A DNA stretch of 20,000 bases from an uncultured Christensenella sp. (GCA_910577945.1 CAJTNI010000030.1:1-20000); one strand, 5' to 3'. Shown: positions 1 to 7,207, numbered from the stretch's first letter. Notes: a model not told the origin generated them from the sequence alone. A program made the numbers and translations.

Positions 1-5
1 GATTG

Positions 6-33
6 TAAAAGCGGTCGATTTCGACCGCTTTTA
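6..33 (+). terminator. Intrinsic terminator of the gene upstream of the window
   Basis: A perfect 13-bp inverted repeat (arms 6-18 and 21-33) has a GC-rich core and A/T-rich ends, so the plus-strand transcript would end in a U-rich tail. It lies at the window edge and presumably ends a transcript entering from the left. The next promoter starts about 80 bases later. Confidence 0.7.
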
Positions 34-115
34 TCGTGCATGAAAATATAGTCTATATAGTTGCGCAATGTTTAATTGCTGTCGCGTATTTTTATAGTTA
101 ACTAATTTAAAACGC

Positions 116-145
116 TTGACAACTGCGGGACAAGTCGGTTATACT
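116..145 (+). promoter_or_regulatory. Sigma-A promoter of the rpsL operon
   Basis: TTGACA at 116-121 and TATACT at 140-145 are separated by 18 bases. This is near-consensus for the housekeeping sigma factor. Transcription should begin near 152, giving an rpsL leader of about 85 nt. Confidence 0.8.
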
Positions 146-148
146 TAA

Positions 149-176
149 AGGTAGCGTGGATTTATCCGCGCTACCT
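149..176 (+). promoter_or_regulatory. Hairpin near the 5' end of the rpsL mRNA
   Basis: Arms 149-160 and 165-176 pair over 12 bp with one G-U pair and a TTTA loop. The predicted transcription start (about 152) falls in the first bases of the left arm, so the mRNA would begin almost directly with a hairpin. No T-tract follows, so it is not a terminator. A role in mRNA stability or control of the operon is inference. Confidence 0.55.
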
Positions 177-236
177 TGCTCTTATTCAAACGAGTGGGAG
201 CGGCAATACTACTATAATAAGGAGGTAGAAGTAACA

Positions 237-608
237 ATGCCTACGATTAATCAGCTTGTTCGGAAGGGCCGTCAAAAGGTCGAGTACAAATCGCTCAGCC
301 CTATTCTCGACAACAACCCGCAAAAGCGCGGCGTGTGCTTGTCCGTAACGACGACAACCCCGAAAAAGCCGAATTCCGCCTTGCGTAAGATTGCACGTGT
401 GCGTCTTGTTAACAAGATGGAAGGTACGGTCTATATTCCCGGCATCGGTCACAATTTGCAAGAGCACTCTGTGGTCCTTGTTCGTGGTGGCAGAGTGAAG
501 GATTTGCCCGGTGTGCGCTATCACATCATACGCGGTGCTCTCGACACCGCGGGTGTAGCGAAACGCAAGCAAGCCCGCTCAAAGTACGGCGCGAAGAAAG
601 CGAAGTAA
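237..608 (+). CDS. rpsL: 30S ribosomal protein S12
   Basis: S12 sits at the decoding centre of the small subunit and affects translational accuracy. The 123-residue product carries the family hallmarks TTTPKKPNSALRK (about residues 39-51), GHNLQEHSV, and RVKDLPGVRYH, whose Asp is the usual target of RimO methylthiolation. The two Lys of PKKP match E. coli K42 and K43, so the usual streptomycin-sensitive residues are intact. The ATG at 237 was chosen because AAGGAGG lies about 10 nt upstream; a frame-open GTG at 156 lies inside the leader hairpin and would add an unrelated tail. It is the first gene of the str operon. Oddly, its 3' end is repeated just downstream in another frame (646-706). 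Confidence 0.98.
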   Translation: MPTINQLVRKGRQKVEYKSLSPILDNNPQKRGVCLSVTTTTPKKPNSALRKIARVRLVNKMEGTVYIPGIGHNLQEHSVVLVRGGRVKDLPGVRYHIIRGALDTAGVAKRKQARSKYGAKKAK

Positions 609-645
609 AAGGCAGAGGCAAGCCTGCGCCCGCGTCGCGTAAGCG

Positions 646-706
646 CACCGCGGGTCCGAAACGCAAGCAAGCCCGCTCAAAATACGGCGCTAAGAAAGCG
701 AAGTAA
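646..706 (+). pseudogene. Duplicated 3' end of rpsL, detached from the gene
   Basis: Bases 646-706 repeat bases 545-608 of rpsL, including the stop codon. The last 50 bases differ at only two sites (AAG/AAA and GCG/GCT), both synonymous. A further difference is a net 3-base in-frame loss (GTA GCG replaced by CCG). The copy reads TAGPKRKQARSKYGAKKAK and stops at 704-706. Its frame is open back through 608 and into rpsL in the -1 frame, linked by a Lys/Arg/Ala/Pro-rich stretch (608-646). No start codon or ribosome binding site precedes it. One extra base near 605-606 would fuse it to S12 as a tail of about 33 residues. It may be a severed S12 extension, a frameshift product or an assembly artefact. 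Confidence 0.7.
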
Positions 707-803
707 TTTTTGCGAATAATACCAACGCATTTGCGCGGTCGCGTTCGACGCGTTATCGTGTTGCGTCAATTATTATCGCAAACGCTTCGTTCACCGTAAC
801 AAC

Positions 804-827
804 AAACGCGCGTTCGGTTGCGCGTTT
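804..827 (+). promoter_or_regulatory. Hairpin just upstream of rpsG
   Basis: An 8-bp inverted repeat (804-811 and 820-827) lies 11 bases before the rpsG ribosome binding site and has no T-tract. In E. coli the S12-S7 intercistronic region binds S7 for autoregulation. This hairpin is in the equivalent place, but similarity to that site was not established. Confidence 0.35.
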
Positions 828-851
828 ACAAAATCGAATAAGGAGTAAGAA

Positions 852-1322
852 ATGCCGAGAAGAAGCGGGGTCCCCAAGCGGGACGTTTTACCCGACCCTA
901 TTTATAAGAATAAAGTCGTTGCCAAGCTCGTCAACCAAATCATGCAAGACGGCAAGAAGGGCACGGCTCAGGCTATCGTCTACGGCGCGTTTTCCATCAT
1001 GAAAGAGAAAACGTCGCTCGAACCCGTAGACGTTTTCGAGCAAGCCATGGCGAACGTCAAGCCTCAGTTGGAGGTTAAGGCGCGGCGCGTGGGCGGCTCG
1101 ACCTATCAAGTTCCTCTGGAAATTCGCGCGGAGCGTCAGCAGACGCTTGCCATTCGCTGGATTGTCATGTTCTCGCGCAAGCGCGGCGAAAAGACCATGC
1201 AGGAGCGGCTCGCGGCGGAGCTTTTGGACGCTTACAACAACACCGGCGCGGCTGTCAAGCGCAAAGAGGAAATGCACAGAGTCGCCGAGGCGAATAAGGC
1301 GTTCGCGCATTATCGCTGGTAA
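852..1322 (+). CDS. rpsG: 30S ribosomal protein S7
   Basis: S7 is a primary 16S rRNA-binding protein that nucleates assembly of the 30S head and lines the E site. The 156-residue product has the usual length for Gram-positive S7. It shows the N-terminal MPRRSGVPKR segment, the central KARRVGGSTYQVP hairpin, and the C-terminal KRKEEMHRVAEANKAFAHYRW-type end with the characteristic HYRW. AGGAG at 841-845 sets the ATG at 852. It is the second gene of the str operon, separated from rpsL by a longer gap than usual (243 bases) that holds the duplicated S12 tail and a hairpin. In well-studied bacteria S7 represses its own operon; no such site can be proven here. Confidence 0.98.
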   Translation: MPRRSGVPKRDVLPDPIYKNKVVAKLVNQIMQDGKKGTAQAIVYGAFSIMKEKTSLEPVDVFEQAMANVKPQLEVKARRVGGSTYQVPLEIRAERQQTLAIRWIVMFSRKRGEKTMQERLAAELLDAYNNTGAAVKRKEEMHRVAEANKAFAHYRW

Positions 1323-1471
1323 TTCGGAGCGGATGTATATCGCGGTGTTGCTGCGCAAAGCGCGCGTTCGGTCGTTTGCGGGTCTGTGCTTCCGACGGTC
1401 GGCGCTCGCGCGGGCTTGCGCAGGCTCGCGTTTCCGCGCTCAAAGCAATTCTTAATGCGTAAGTACAAAAA

Positions 1472-1556
1472 GTAATCTAAAAGCCGACGCCGTAGCGTTT
1501 GCGCGCGTCGCCTTTAATTCGATAAGGGTGCATCTATGCGCAAGCTCTTAGATTAC
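1472..1556. repeat. Imperfect inverted repeat in the rpsG-fusA gap
   Basis: A 10-base arm at 1472-1481 is the near-complement (one mismatch) of 1547-1556. A second nested pair, CGACGC at 1485-1490 and GCGTCG at 1505-1510, lies inside it. The 274-base gap has no convincing gene, promoter or T-tract terminator, so fusA is probably read from the rpsL promoter. The repeat may be an mRNA structure or processing site. Confidence 0.3.
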
Positions 1557-1596
1557 GAATTGCCGATTACGCATTCTATATAATAAGGATAATATT

Positions 1597-3693
1597 ATGG
1601 CAAGACAATTTGCATTGGAAAACACGCGCAACATAGGTATTATGGCGCACATCGACGCGGGTAAGACGACGACGTCCGAGCGTATTTTGTTCTACACCGG
1701 CAAGGTGCACAAGATAGGCGAGGTTCACGACGGCGGCGCGACAATGGACTGGATGGTTCAGGAGCAAGAGCGCGGCATTACCATTACGTCGGCGGCGACC
1801 ACCACGCAGTGGCGCACTGCGCCCGACGCGCCGTTGACGCGTATCAATCTTATCGACACCCCGGGGCACGTGGACTTTACCGTCGAGGTCGAGCGCTCGC
1901 TCAAAGTGCTTGACGGCGCGGTCGCTGTTTTCTGCGCCAAGGGCGGCGTCGAGCCGCAGTCGGAAACGGTGTGGCGTCAGGCGACCAAGTACGGCGTGCC
2001 GCGTATCGCGTACGTCAACAAGATGGACATAAACGGCGCAAACTTCTTCAACGTTATCAAAATGATGAAGGACCGTTTGGGCGCGCACCCCGTCGCGTTG
2101 CAAATCCCCATCGGCAAGGAAGACACCTTTAAGGGCATGATTGACCTTGTTACCATGAAGGCGGAGCTTTATGAGGACGACCTCGGCAACGTTATCAACG
2201 AGACCGACGTTCCCGCCGAGTACAAGGCGCAGGCGGAGGAGTACCGCGGCATTCTTTTGGAGGCCGTGGCTGAGACCGACGACGCGCTTATGGAGAAGTA
2301 TTTTGCGGGCGAGGAGCTGTCCGTAGAGGAAATCCGCAACGCCGTGCGTAAAGCGACGCTCGACATGACCATGAACCCCGTGTTCTGCGGTTCGTCGTAC
2401 AAGAACAAGGGCGTGCAGAAGCTGCTCGACGCAATCGTGTACTACCTGCCCAGCCCCGTGGACATCGCCAACGTAAAAGGCACGCTCATGGACGGCGAGA
2501 CCGAGGAAGAGCGCAAGACCGACGACAAAGAGCCGTTTGCGGGCTTGGCGTTCAAGATTGCCGCCGACCCGTTCGTAGGCAAGCTCGCGTTTTTCCGTTG
2601 TTACAGCGGCGTATGCCCCGCAGGCTCGTACGTGCTCAACTCGACCAAGAACAAGAAAGAGCGTATCGGCAGACTTTTGCTTATGCACGCCAATACGCGT
2701 ACCGATATCGACGAGGTTCGCTCGGGAGATATCTGCGCAATCGTCGGGCTTAAAGACACGACCACGGGCGACACGCTTTGCGACCCGTCGCACCCCATCG
2801 TTTTGGAGAGCATGGAGTTCCCCGAGCCCGTTATCCGCGTGGCTATCGAGCCCAAGACCAAAGCGGGTCAGGAAAAAATGACCATGGCGCTCATCAAGCT
2901 CGCCGAGGAAGACCCCACGTTCAAGACGTATACCGACCAAGAAACCGGTCAAACCATTATCGCGGGTATGGGCGAGCTGCACCTCGACATTATCGTCGAC
3001 CGCTTGCTCCGCGAGTTCAAGGTAGAGGCCAACGTCGGTAAGCCGCAGGTCGCGTACCGCGAGACCATTCGCAAGAAGGTCGAGGCGGAAGGCAAATATA
3101 TCCGTCAGTCGGGCGGTAAAGGTCAGTACGGTCACTGCAAAATCATCATAGAGCCGCTCGAACAGGGCGCAGGCTACGTGTTCGAGGACAAGACCGTCGG
3201 CGGCTCTGTACCGAAGGAATATATCCCTGCCGTAGACAACGGTATCCAAGAGGCGCGCATGAGCGGCATTCTCGCCGGTTACGAGTGCGTGGACTTCAAG
3301 GTCACGTTGTACGACGGAAGCTACCACGAGGTCGACTCGTCCGAAATGGCGTTCAAGATTGCCGGCTCTATGGCGTTCAAGGACGGCATGAAAAAGGGCG
3401 ATGCGTTCTTGCTCGAACCTATCATGAAGGTTGACGTAACCATGCCCGACGAGTATCTCGGCGACGTCATGGGCAACGTAAGCTCGCGCCGCGGTATTAT
3501 CATAGGCACCGACCTTAACAACGGCAGCCAAATTATCCATGCGGAAATACCGCTGTCCGAAATGTTCGGTTATGCGACCGACCTTCGTTCGCGCACGCAG
3601 GGGCGCGGTAACTATTCCATGCAGTTCGACCACTATGCCGAAGTGCCCAGGAACATTGCGGAGAAGGTTATCGGCGAGCGCAACAAAGCGTAA
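1597..3693 (+). CDS. fusA: Elongation factor G (EF-G)
   Basis: EF-G is the cytoplasmic GTPase that drives tRNA-mRNA translocation on the ribosome and, with RRF, recycles ribosomes. The 698-residue protein has the normal length. The GTPase motifs are complete: AHIDAGKTT (P-loop, residues 17-25), RGITITSAA (switch I, 58-66), DTPGHVDFT with the catalytic His90 (86-94), and NKMD (140-143). Domains II to V follow, including the GQYGH segment of domain IV and the C-terminal RSRTQGRG loop. An AAGGAT site about 8 nt upstream sets the ATG. It is the third str-operon gene and the single in-window EF-G; TypA further along is a distinct family member. Confidence 0.98.
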   Translation: MARQFALENTRNIGIMAHIDAGKTTTSERILFYTGKVHKIGEVHDGGATMDWMVQEQERGITITSAATTTQWRTAPDAPLTRINLIDTPGHVDFTVEVERSLKVLDGAVAVFCAKGGVEPQSETVWRQATKYGVPRIAYVNKMDINGANFFNVIKMMKDRLGAHPVALQIPIGKEDTFKGMIDLVTMKAELYEDDLGNVINETDVPAEYKAQAEEYRGILLEAVAETDDALMEKYFAGEELSVEEIRNAVRKATLDMTMNPVFCGSSYKNKGVQKLLDAIVYYLPSPVDIANVKGTLMDGETEEERKTDDKEPFAGLAFKIAADPFVGKLAFFRCYSGVCPAGSYVLNSTKNKKERIGRLLLMHANTRTDIDEVRSGDICAIVGLKDTTTGDTLCDPSHPIVLESMEFPEPVIRVAIEPKTKAGQEKMTMALIKLAEEDPTFKTYTDQETGQTIIAGMGELHLDIIVDRLLREFKVEANVGKPQVAYRETIRKKVEAEGKYIRQSGGKGQYGHCKIIIEPLEQGAGYVFEDKTVGGSVPKEYIPAVDNGIQEARMSGILAGYECVDFKVTLYDGSYHEVDSSEMAFKIAGSMAFKDGMKKGDAFLLEPIMKVDVTMPDEYLGDVMGNVSSRRGIIIGTDLNNGSQIIHAEIPLSEMFGYATDLRSRTQGRGNYSMQFDHYAEVPRNIAEKVIGERNKA

Positions 3694-3733
3694 TATCGAG
3701 CGGCAAACGCGCGACGTTCGCGGCGCTCGGTCG

Positions 3734-3824
3734 GACGGACCGCTTCGGCGTCCGTCGGCAGCGACGCGATTGCGCATTACCGATTGACAATCAAACAAAA
3801 CGCGCCGTTCCGTCGTAGGCGCGT
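3734..3824 (+). terminator. Possible terminator region downstream of fusA
   Basis: Two GC-rich hairpins lie after the fusA stop: 3734-3740 paired with 3750-3756, and 3800-3806 paired with 3818-3824. The second is followed, after a 10-base interval, by a T-run at 3835-3839. This is weaker than a classical intrinsic terminator, so some read-through into tuf is possible. Confidence 0.35.
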
Positions 3825-3858
3825 GTCGAAAATCTTTTTAAAATAACCGTCAAAACGG

Positions 3859-3887
3859 TTGAGATTTTTCGGAAAATGTTTTATAAT
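3859..3887 (+). promoter_or_regulatory. Sigma-A promoter of tuf
   Basis: TTGAGA at 3859-3864 and a perfect TATAAT at 3882-3887 are spaced by 17 bases. Transcription should start near 3894, giving a leader of about 38 nt. The -35 box overlaps the right arm of a small inverted repeat (AACCGT 3845-3850 and ACGGTT 3855-3860). An independent strong promoter fits the high demand for EF-Tu. Confidence 0.85.
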
Positions 3888-3931
3888 ATGACGGACAAAT
3901 AAAAAAGTATTCTCTTGGAGGACAAATTACA

Positions 3932-5134
3932 ATGGCAAAGGCAAAATTCGACAGAAGCAAGCCGCACGTAAATATCGGCACGATTGGCCATGTCGACCAC
4001 GGTAAAACCACTCTTACCGCCGCAATCACCATGGTGCTTGCCGCCAAAGGCTTGGCGGAGCAAATGCGCTACGACCAAATCGATAAAGCGCCCGAGGAAA
4101 AGGCGCGCGGTATTACCATTAACACCTCGCACGTCGAGTACCAGACGGAAAACCGTCACTACGCGCACGTTGACTGCCCGGGGCACGCGGACTATGTTAA
4201 AAACATGATTACCGGCGCTGCGCAGATGGACGGCGCTATCCTCGTCGTTGCGGCTACCGACGGCGTTATGCCCCAGACCCGCGAGCACATCGTTCTCGCG
4301 CGTCAGGTCGGCGTTCCCAAAATCGCCGTGTTCATGAACAAGACCGACCAAGTCGACGACGAAGAGATGCTCGACCTCGTCGATATGGAAGTTCGCGAGC
4401 TTTTGAGCAAGTACGGCTTTGACGGCGACGGCGCGCCCGTTATCCGCGGCAGTGCGCTCAAAGCGCTCGAAGCGGCTCAGTCCGGCAACGCCAACGACCC
4501 TGCGTGCAACTGCATCATGGAGCTCATGGCTGCCGTCGACTCTTATATCCCTACGCCGACGCGCGACGTCGACAAGCCCTTCCTTATGCCCGTCGAGGAC
4601 ATCTTCACGATTACCGGCCGCGGCACCGTTGCGACGGGTCGTGTCGAGCGCGGCGCTATCAAGGTTGGCGACCCCGTAGAAATCGTCGGTATCAGACCGA
4701 CCAAGACCTCGGTCGTTACCGGTATCGAAATGTTCCGCAAGACGCTTGACTCGGCGCAGTCGGGCGACAACGCCGGTATCCTGCTCCGTGGTATCGACCG
4801 CAAGGATATCGAGCGCGGACAGGTTATTGCGAAGCCCGGTACCATCACCCCGCACACCGAGTTCAAAGCCGAGGTGTACGTGTTGAAGAAGGAAGAGGGC
4901 GGCAGACATACCCCGTTCTTCGACGGCTATCGTCCGCAGTTCTATTTCCGTACGACCGACGTTACGGGCTTGGTTAAGCTCCCCGACGGCGTGGAAATGG
5001 TTACGCCCGGCGACAACGTAACGATGACCGTTACGCTTATCCACCCGATTGCAGCCGAAAAGGGTCTCCGCTTCGCTATCCGCGAGGGCGGCAGAACGGT
5101 TGGCTCGGGCGTCGTTGCCGAAATCATCAAATAA
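3932..5134 (+). CDS. tuf: Elongation factor Tu (EF-Tu)
   Basis: EF-Tu is the GTPase that delivers aminoacyl-tRNA to the ribosomal A site. At 400 residues it has the usual length. G-domain motifs are GHVDHGKTT (P-loop, residues 19-27), RGITINTSHVEY (switch I, 59-70), DCPGHADY with the catalytic His85 (81-88), and NKTD (136-139), where many homologues have NKCD. Domain II begins near residue 208 with the GRGTVATGRVERG segment, and domain III contains the TPFF and YRPQFYFRTTDVTG segments. A TTGGAGGA ribosome binding site sets the ATG. It ends the str operon but has its own promoter and a strong terminator, so it can be made in excess of EF-G. Confidence 0.98.
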   Translation: MAKAKFDRSKPHVNIGTIGHVDHGKTTLTAAITMVLAAKGLAEQMRYDQIDKAPEEKARGITINTSHVEYQTENRHYAHVDCPGHADYVKNMITGAAQMDGAILVVAATDGVMPQTREHIVLARQVGVPKIAVFMNKTDQVDDEEMLDLVDMEVRELLSKYGFDGDGAPVIRGSALKALEAAQSGNANDPACNCIMELMAAVDSYIPTPTRDVDKPFLMPVEDIFTITGRGTVATGRVERGAIKVGDPVEIVGIRPTKTSVVTGIEMFRKTLDSAQSGDNAGILLRGIDRKDIERGQVIAKPGTITPHTEFKAEVYVLKKEEGGRHTPFFDGYRPQFYFRTTDVTGLVKLPDGVEMVTPGDNVTMTVTLIHPIAAEKGLRFAIREGGRTVGSGVVAEIIK

Positions 5135-5156
5135 TTTAAATTTATCGCTAAACAAG

Positions 5157-5190
5157 AAAAACGACTTTTCAATCGAAAGGTCGTTTTTTT
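5157..5190 (+). terminator. Intrinsic terminator of tuf
   Basis: A 14-bp stem (5157-5170 with 5175-5188, one G-U pair) has a 4-base loop and ends in a run of seven T (5184-5190). This is a classical rho-independent terminator 22 bases after the tuf stop codon. Confidence 0.92.
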
Positions 5191-5328
5191 GTTGAGCTCG
5201 ATAGAATTAAGTACGAAGAATTATTCGACTTTCAATCAACCGAAAAAAGCCGTCCGATAAGCGGTGAGATTATTCACGACGCTGCGCGTGCTCGAAATGA
5301 TAAACTTAGTTTGTGTCCTTTCGAGCGC

Positions 5329-5508
5329 GCGCGTAGTATTAAGTACGGCAACAACGGTGAGTATGAATATTGCCTTTGGTGTTGCGCGGCGCGTAGTATT
5401 AAGTACGGCAACAACGGTGAGTATGAATATTGCCTTTGGTGTTGCGCGGCGCGTAGTATTATGTGCGGTAGCAACGGTGAGTGTGAGTATTGCCTTTGGT
5501 GTTGCGCG
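5329..5508. repeat. 60-bp tandem repeat, exactly three copies
   Basis: Units are 5329-5388, 5389-5448 and 5449-5508. The first two are essentially identical. The third differs at six clear positions, five of them transitions. Each unit begins and ends with GCGCG. Because 60 is a multiple of three, several frames stay open on both strands, but there is no ribosome binding site, and the third-unit changes alter residues in the frame starting at 5311 (Lys to Met, Tyr to Cys, Asn to Ser, Tyr to Cys). It is therefore read as a non-coding minisatellite between convergent tuf and the hydrolase gene. The rest of the 5191-5612 gap shows no gene. Confidence 0.9.
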
Positions 5509-5563
5509 AGCGTGGAATGAGGCGCGGAGCAGAGACTCGGGGATATGCAAAATGCCCAAAAGT

Positions 5564-5592
5564 AAACAATCGTCATACATGTACGTTTGTTT
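5564..5592 (-). terminator. Possible terminator of the minus-strand hydrolase gene
   Basis: Read on the minus strand, a 10-bp stem with one mismatch (arms 5583-5592 and 5564-5573) closes a 9-base loop about 20 bases after the hydrolase stop. A short T-rich segment follows. The stem is AT-rich, so efficiency is uncertain. Confidence 0.4.
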
Positions 5593-5612
5593 CGCGCTAA
5601 AACTTCGGTTTG

Positions 5613-6587
5613 TCAGTTTTGCCGTTTGATTTGCTGTTCGGTTATGAGCGGGTAGCGCACGAGCGCGCTGCCGTCGAGGTTGACGCGGTTTATATCCACG
5701 GCGGTTATTTGGCGGTTGTCGTACGTCGTGTAATAATATATGCCTTTATCGGCGTTGCAGCACGAGGTGTAAATAGTCAGTTCGTGCGTGCCGTCGTCGG
5801 TCAGACAGCAGCCGCGAGTTTGCCCGACAGTGCCGAGAATATGGAAAAACTGCGACAAGCTCTTTTCCTCGCAGTCGCACAAAGTGGCGTTGAGCTTGGT
5901 GAAGGTCGTGCGTACAAATCGAGATTGCGAGGACAGGTCGCCGGGCAAGCCGATTGCGCCCATGCCCAAGCTGTAAGTATCGAGTTTGAGCTTGCTGCAA
6001 AACGTATTTTGCGGTTGGTTGGGCGACAGCGTCATATAGTTGTTTAGCGCAAAAAGCTGCTCGGGGAAGGTCGGATTGTTGGTAAGCACGCCGACGGGGT
6101 TGTCGTAAACGTTTATGCCGCATGCGGTCGATTCGAGAGTGATTACCTCTTTGCGGTCGGCGATTATCCAATGCAGCTCCGCGTTGGGATACTCGGCGCT
6201 GAATGCGACGTCGGTGATATTGATGTTCGCGAGCTTGTCGCGGGCTTGGCGCACGGTCGCGCACGTGCCGAGAACGTACGGGATAAGCTCGAACGACGCC
6301 ACGTTGTCTTTGCCGCCGCATGGCGGGCGATATTTGGCGTTGCCCACAAAGTTCAAGCCCGCCATGCACAGCCCGCACTCGTTGACTGCGTCGTAGTAGA
6401 GCGGGTAGTTGTCGGCGACGCACGCCATGCCGATTACGGCGTGATGGTTTTGCACGGCGCAGCCGTTTCTGAGTCGAAAAATTCGCCGCCGCGGCGTGAT
6501 TACTACCTCCTCGCCGTAAGAACAACTGTTGTCGAGCGTCCGCCCGAAATAAAACCCGTCGCCTGTATACGTTGCCGCAGTGCACAT
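5613..6587 (-). CDS. Choloylglycine (bile salt) hydrolase family protein
   Basis: This is an N-terminal-nucleophile amidase of the bile salt hydrolase/penicillin V acylase family. Such enzymes cleave the amide bond of glycine- or taurine-conjugated bile acids in the cytoplasm. The start at 6587 is chosen because GAGGT lies upstream at normal spacing and because it exposes Cys2, the catalytic residue after Met removal; an in-frame ATG 14 codons earlier would bury it. The catalytic set is complete: Cys2, Arg16 and Asp19 (FGRTLD), Asn79 (GLNF), Asn171 (LTNNP), Arg223 (SRFVR). An Asn in the GLNF position is typical of bile salt hydrolases, whereas penicillin V acylases usually have Tyr. The length (324) is normal and there is no signal peptide. 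Substrate choice is inferred. The gene stands alone on its strand. Confidence 0.92.
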   Translation of the reverse strand: MCTAATYTGDGFYFGRTLDNSCSYGEEVVITPRRRIFRLRNGCAVQNHHAVIGMACVADNYPLYYDAVNECGLCMAGLNFVGNAKYRPPCGGKDNVASFELIPYVLGTCATVRQARDKLANINITDVAFSAEYPNAELHWIIADRKEVITLESTACGINVYDNPVGVLTNNPTFPEQLFALNNYMTLSPNQPQNTFCSKLKLDTYSLGMGAIGLPGDLSSQSRFVRTTFTKLNATLCDCEEKSLSQFFHILGTVGQTRGCCLTDDGTHELTIYTSCCNADKGIYYYTTYDNRQITAVDINRVNLDGSALVRYPLITEQQIKRQN

Positions 6588-6612
6588 AAAATCAACCTCG
6601 CAAAAAAATCTC

Positions 6613-6627
6613 GCATATAGTATATGC
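6613..6627 (-). promoter_or_regulatory. Palindrome overlapping the hydrolase -10 box
   Basis: GCATATA-G-TATATGC is a perfect inverted repeat with 7-base arms. On the minus strand it contains TATACT (6624 to 6619), suitably placed to start transcription about 25 nt before the hydrolase ATG. No good -35 box is visible 17 bases further up. The symmetry could be a repressor or activator site. Confidence 0.45.
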
Positions 6628-6989
6628 AAAATCGAATAAAACAGTTACCCGTTTGTCCTAGGGTATAGAATTTTCTTGTATTTAACGATTAGCCCACACA
6701 TGTATAGAAAACTATGTAGCTACGTGTAAACAGTAACCGCTTTTGCGTGATAACTGTTTATATGCTATTAATCGCGTACGCGCAGGGCTATCGCTTTTGC
6801 GCCGGCGCGAGCGCGGCGGGAGAATGCTGTGTGCGGCTTTGCGTATGTACTCGTAATGTAGTTGAAAGAGTATTGCGGATATTAGTCCATGCGGAAAAAC
6901 GCTTGTTGTATAGATTGAGATTGTCGCTCCGTACCGCAGCGGGTACGACGCGCTCCGTTTCGCTCGTCTAGCCTCGGGATTCGAGGAGT

Positions 6990-7021
6990 AAATTCGCTTG
7001 TGCTTGCACAAGGGCGAATTT
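6990..7021. repeat. Long hairpin in the interval upstream of glpK
   Basis: A 14-base left arm (6990-7003) pairs with the right arm 7006-7021, which carries two extra G at 7012-7013 as a bulge. The loop is only two bases as written. No T-tract follows, so a terminator role is unlikely. Confidence 0.6.
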
Positions 7022-7207
7022 GCGACGAGAACACGACGAGTATTTGCCTCGTAAAAACGCTATGCGCCCGACGCGACAGTTTTTAGGCTATATCAAGGCA
7101 AACGAGCGAAGTTGTAGCCTCGGCGCTACTGCGAGCGAGTTTAACGCCGATAGAGCCGAAAACAGTCCGTTCGGGTGTGTCCGACTGCGGTCGTTACCCC
7201 GTACCCA

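Larger units (their letters stand above)
6588..7207. other. Non-coding interval between the hydrolase gene and glpK
   Basis: No convincing gene is found on either strand; the frames present lack ribosome binding sites and recognisable protein features. The interval is rich in inverted repeats: 6727-6734 with 6753-6760 (near a related direct repeat at 6639-6649), 6930-6935 with 6942-6947, 6972-6976 with 6982-6986, 6990-7003 with 7006-7021, 7085-7090 with 7115-7120, and 7121-7125 with 7145-7149. No T-box, TPP, purine or glycine riboswitch core was recognised. It may hold an unrecognised structured RNA or a degenerate dispersed repeat. Confidence 0.5.

Noticed and set aside
594..610. A classical -1 frameshift slippery site joining rpsL to its downstream tail copy
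   Set aside because: No X XXY YYZ heptamer in the zero frame is present near the stop; the AAG/AAA codons do not fit the pattern.
1579..1584. A TATAAT box as a separate fusA promoter
   Set aside because: No -35 element lies at 16-18 bases upstream, and the box merges into the ribosome binding region 12 bases before the ATG.
1576..3798. A 740-residue open frame antisense to fusA
   Set aside because: It has no family resemblance and no ribosome binding site, and it mirrors a certain gene. The GC-biased third positions keep the opposite frame open. Similar long antisense frames over tuf, glpK, leuA, typA and guaA were dropped for the same reason.
5329..5508. A CRISPR array
   Set aside because: The units are contiguous 60-base repeats with no distinct variable spacers and no cas genes in the window.
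5311..5520. A small Cys-rich repeat protein of 20-residue units
   Set aside because: The openness follows from a 60-base period. There is no ribosome binding site, and the third-unit changes alter residues freely.
6712..7011. Possible small genes on either strand of the hydrolase-glpK interval
   Set aside because: The frames begin in or cross hairpins, lack ribosome binding sites and show no recognisable protein features.
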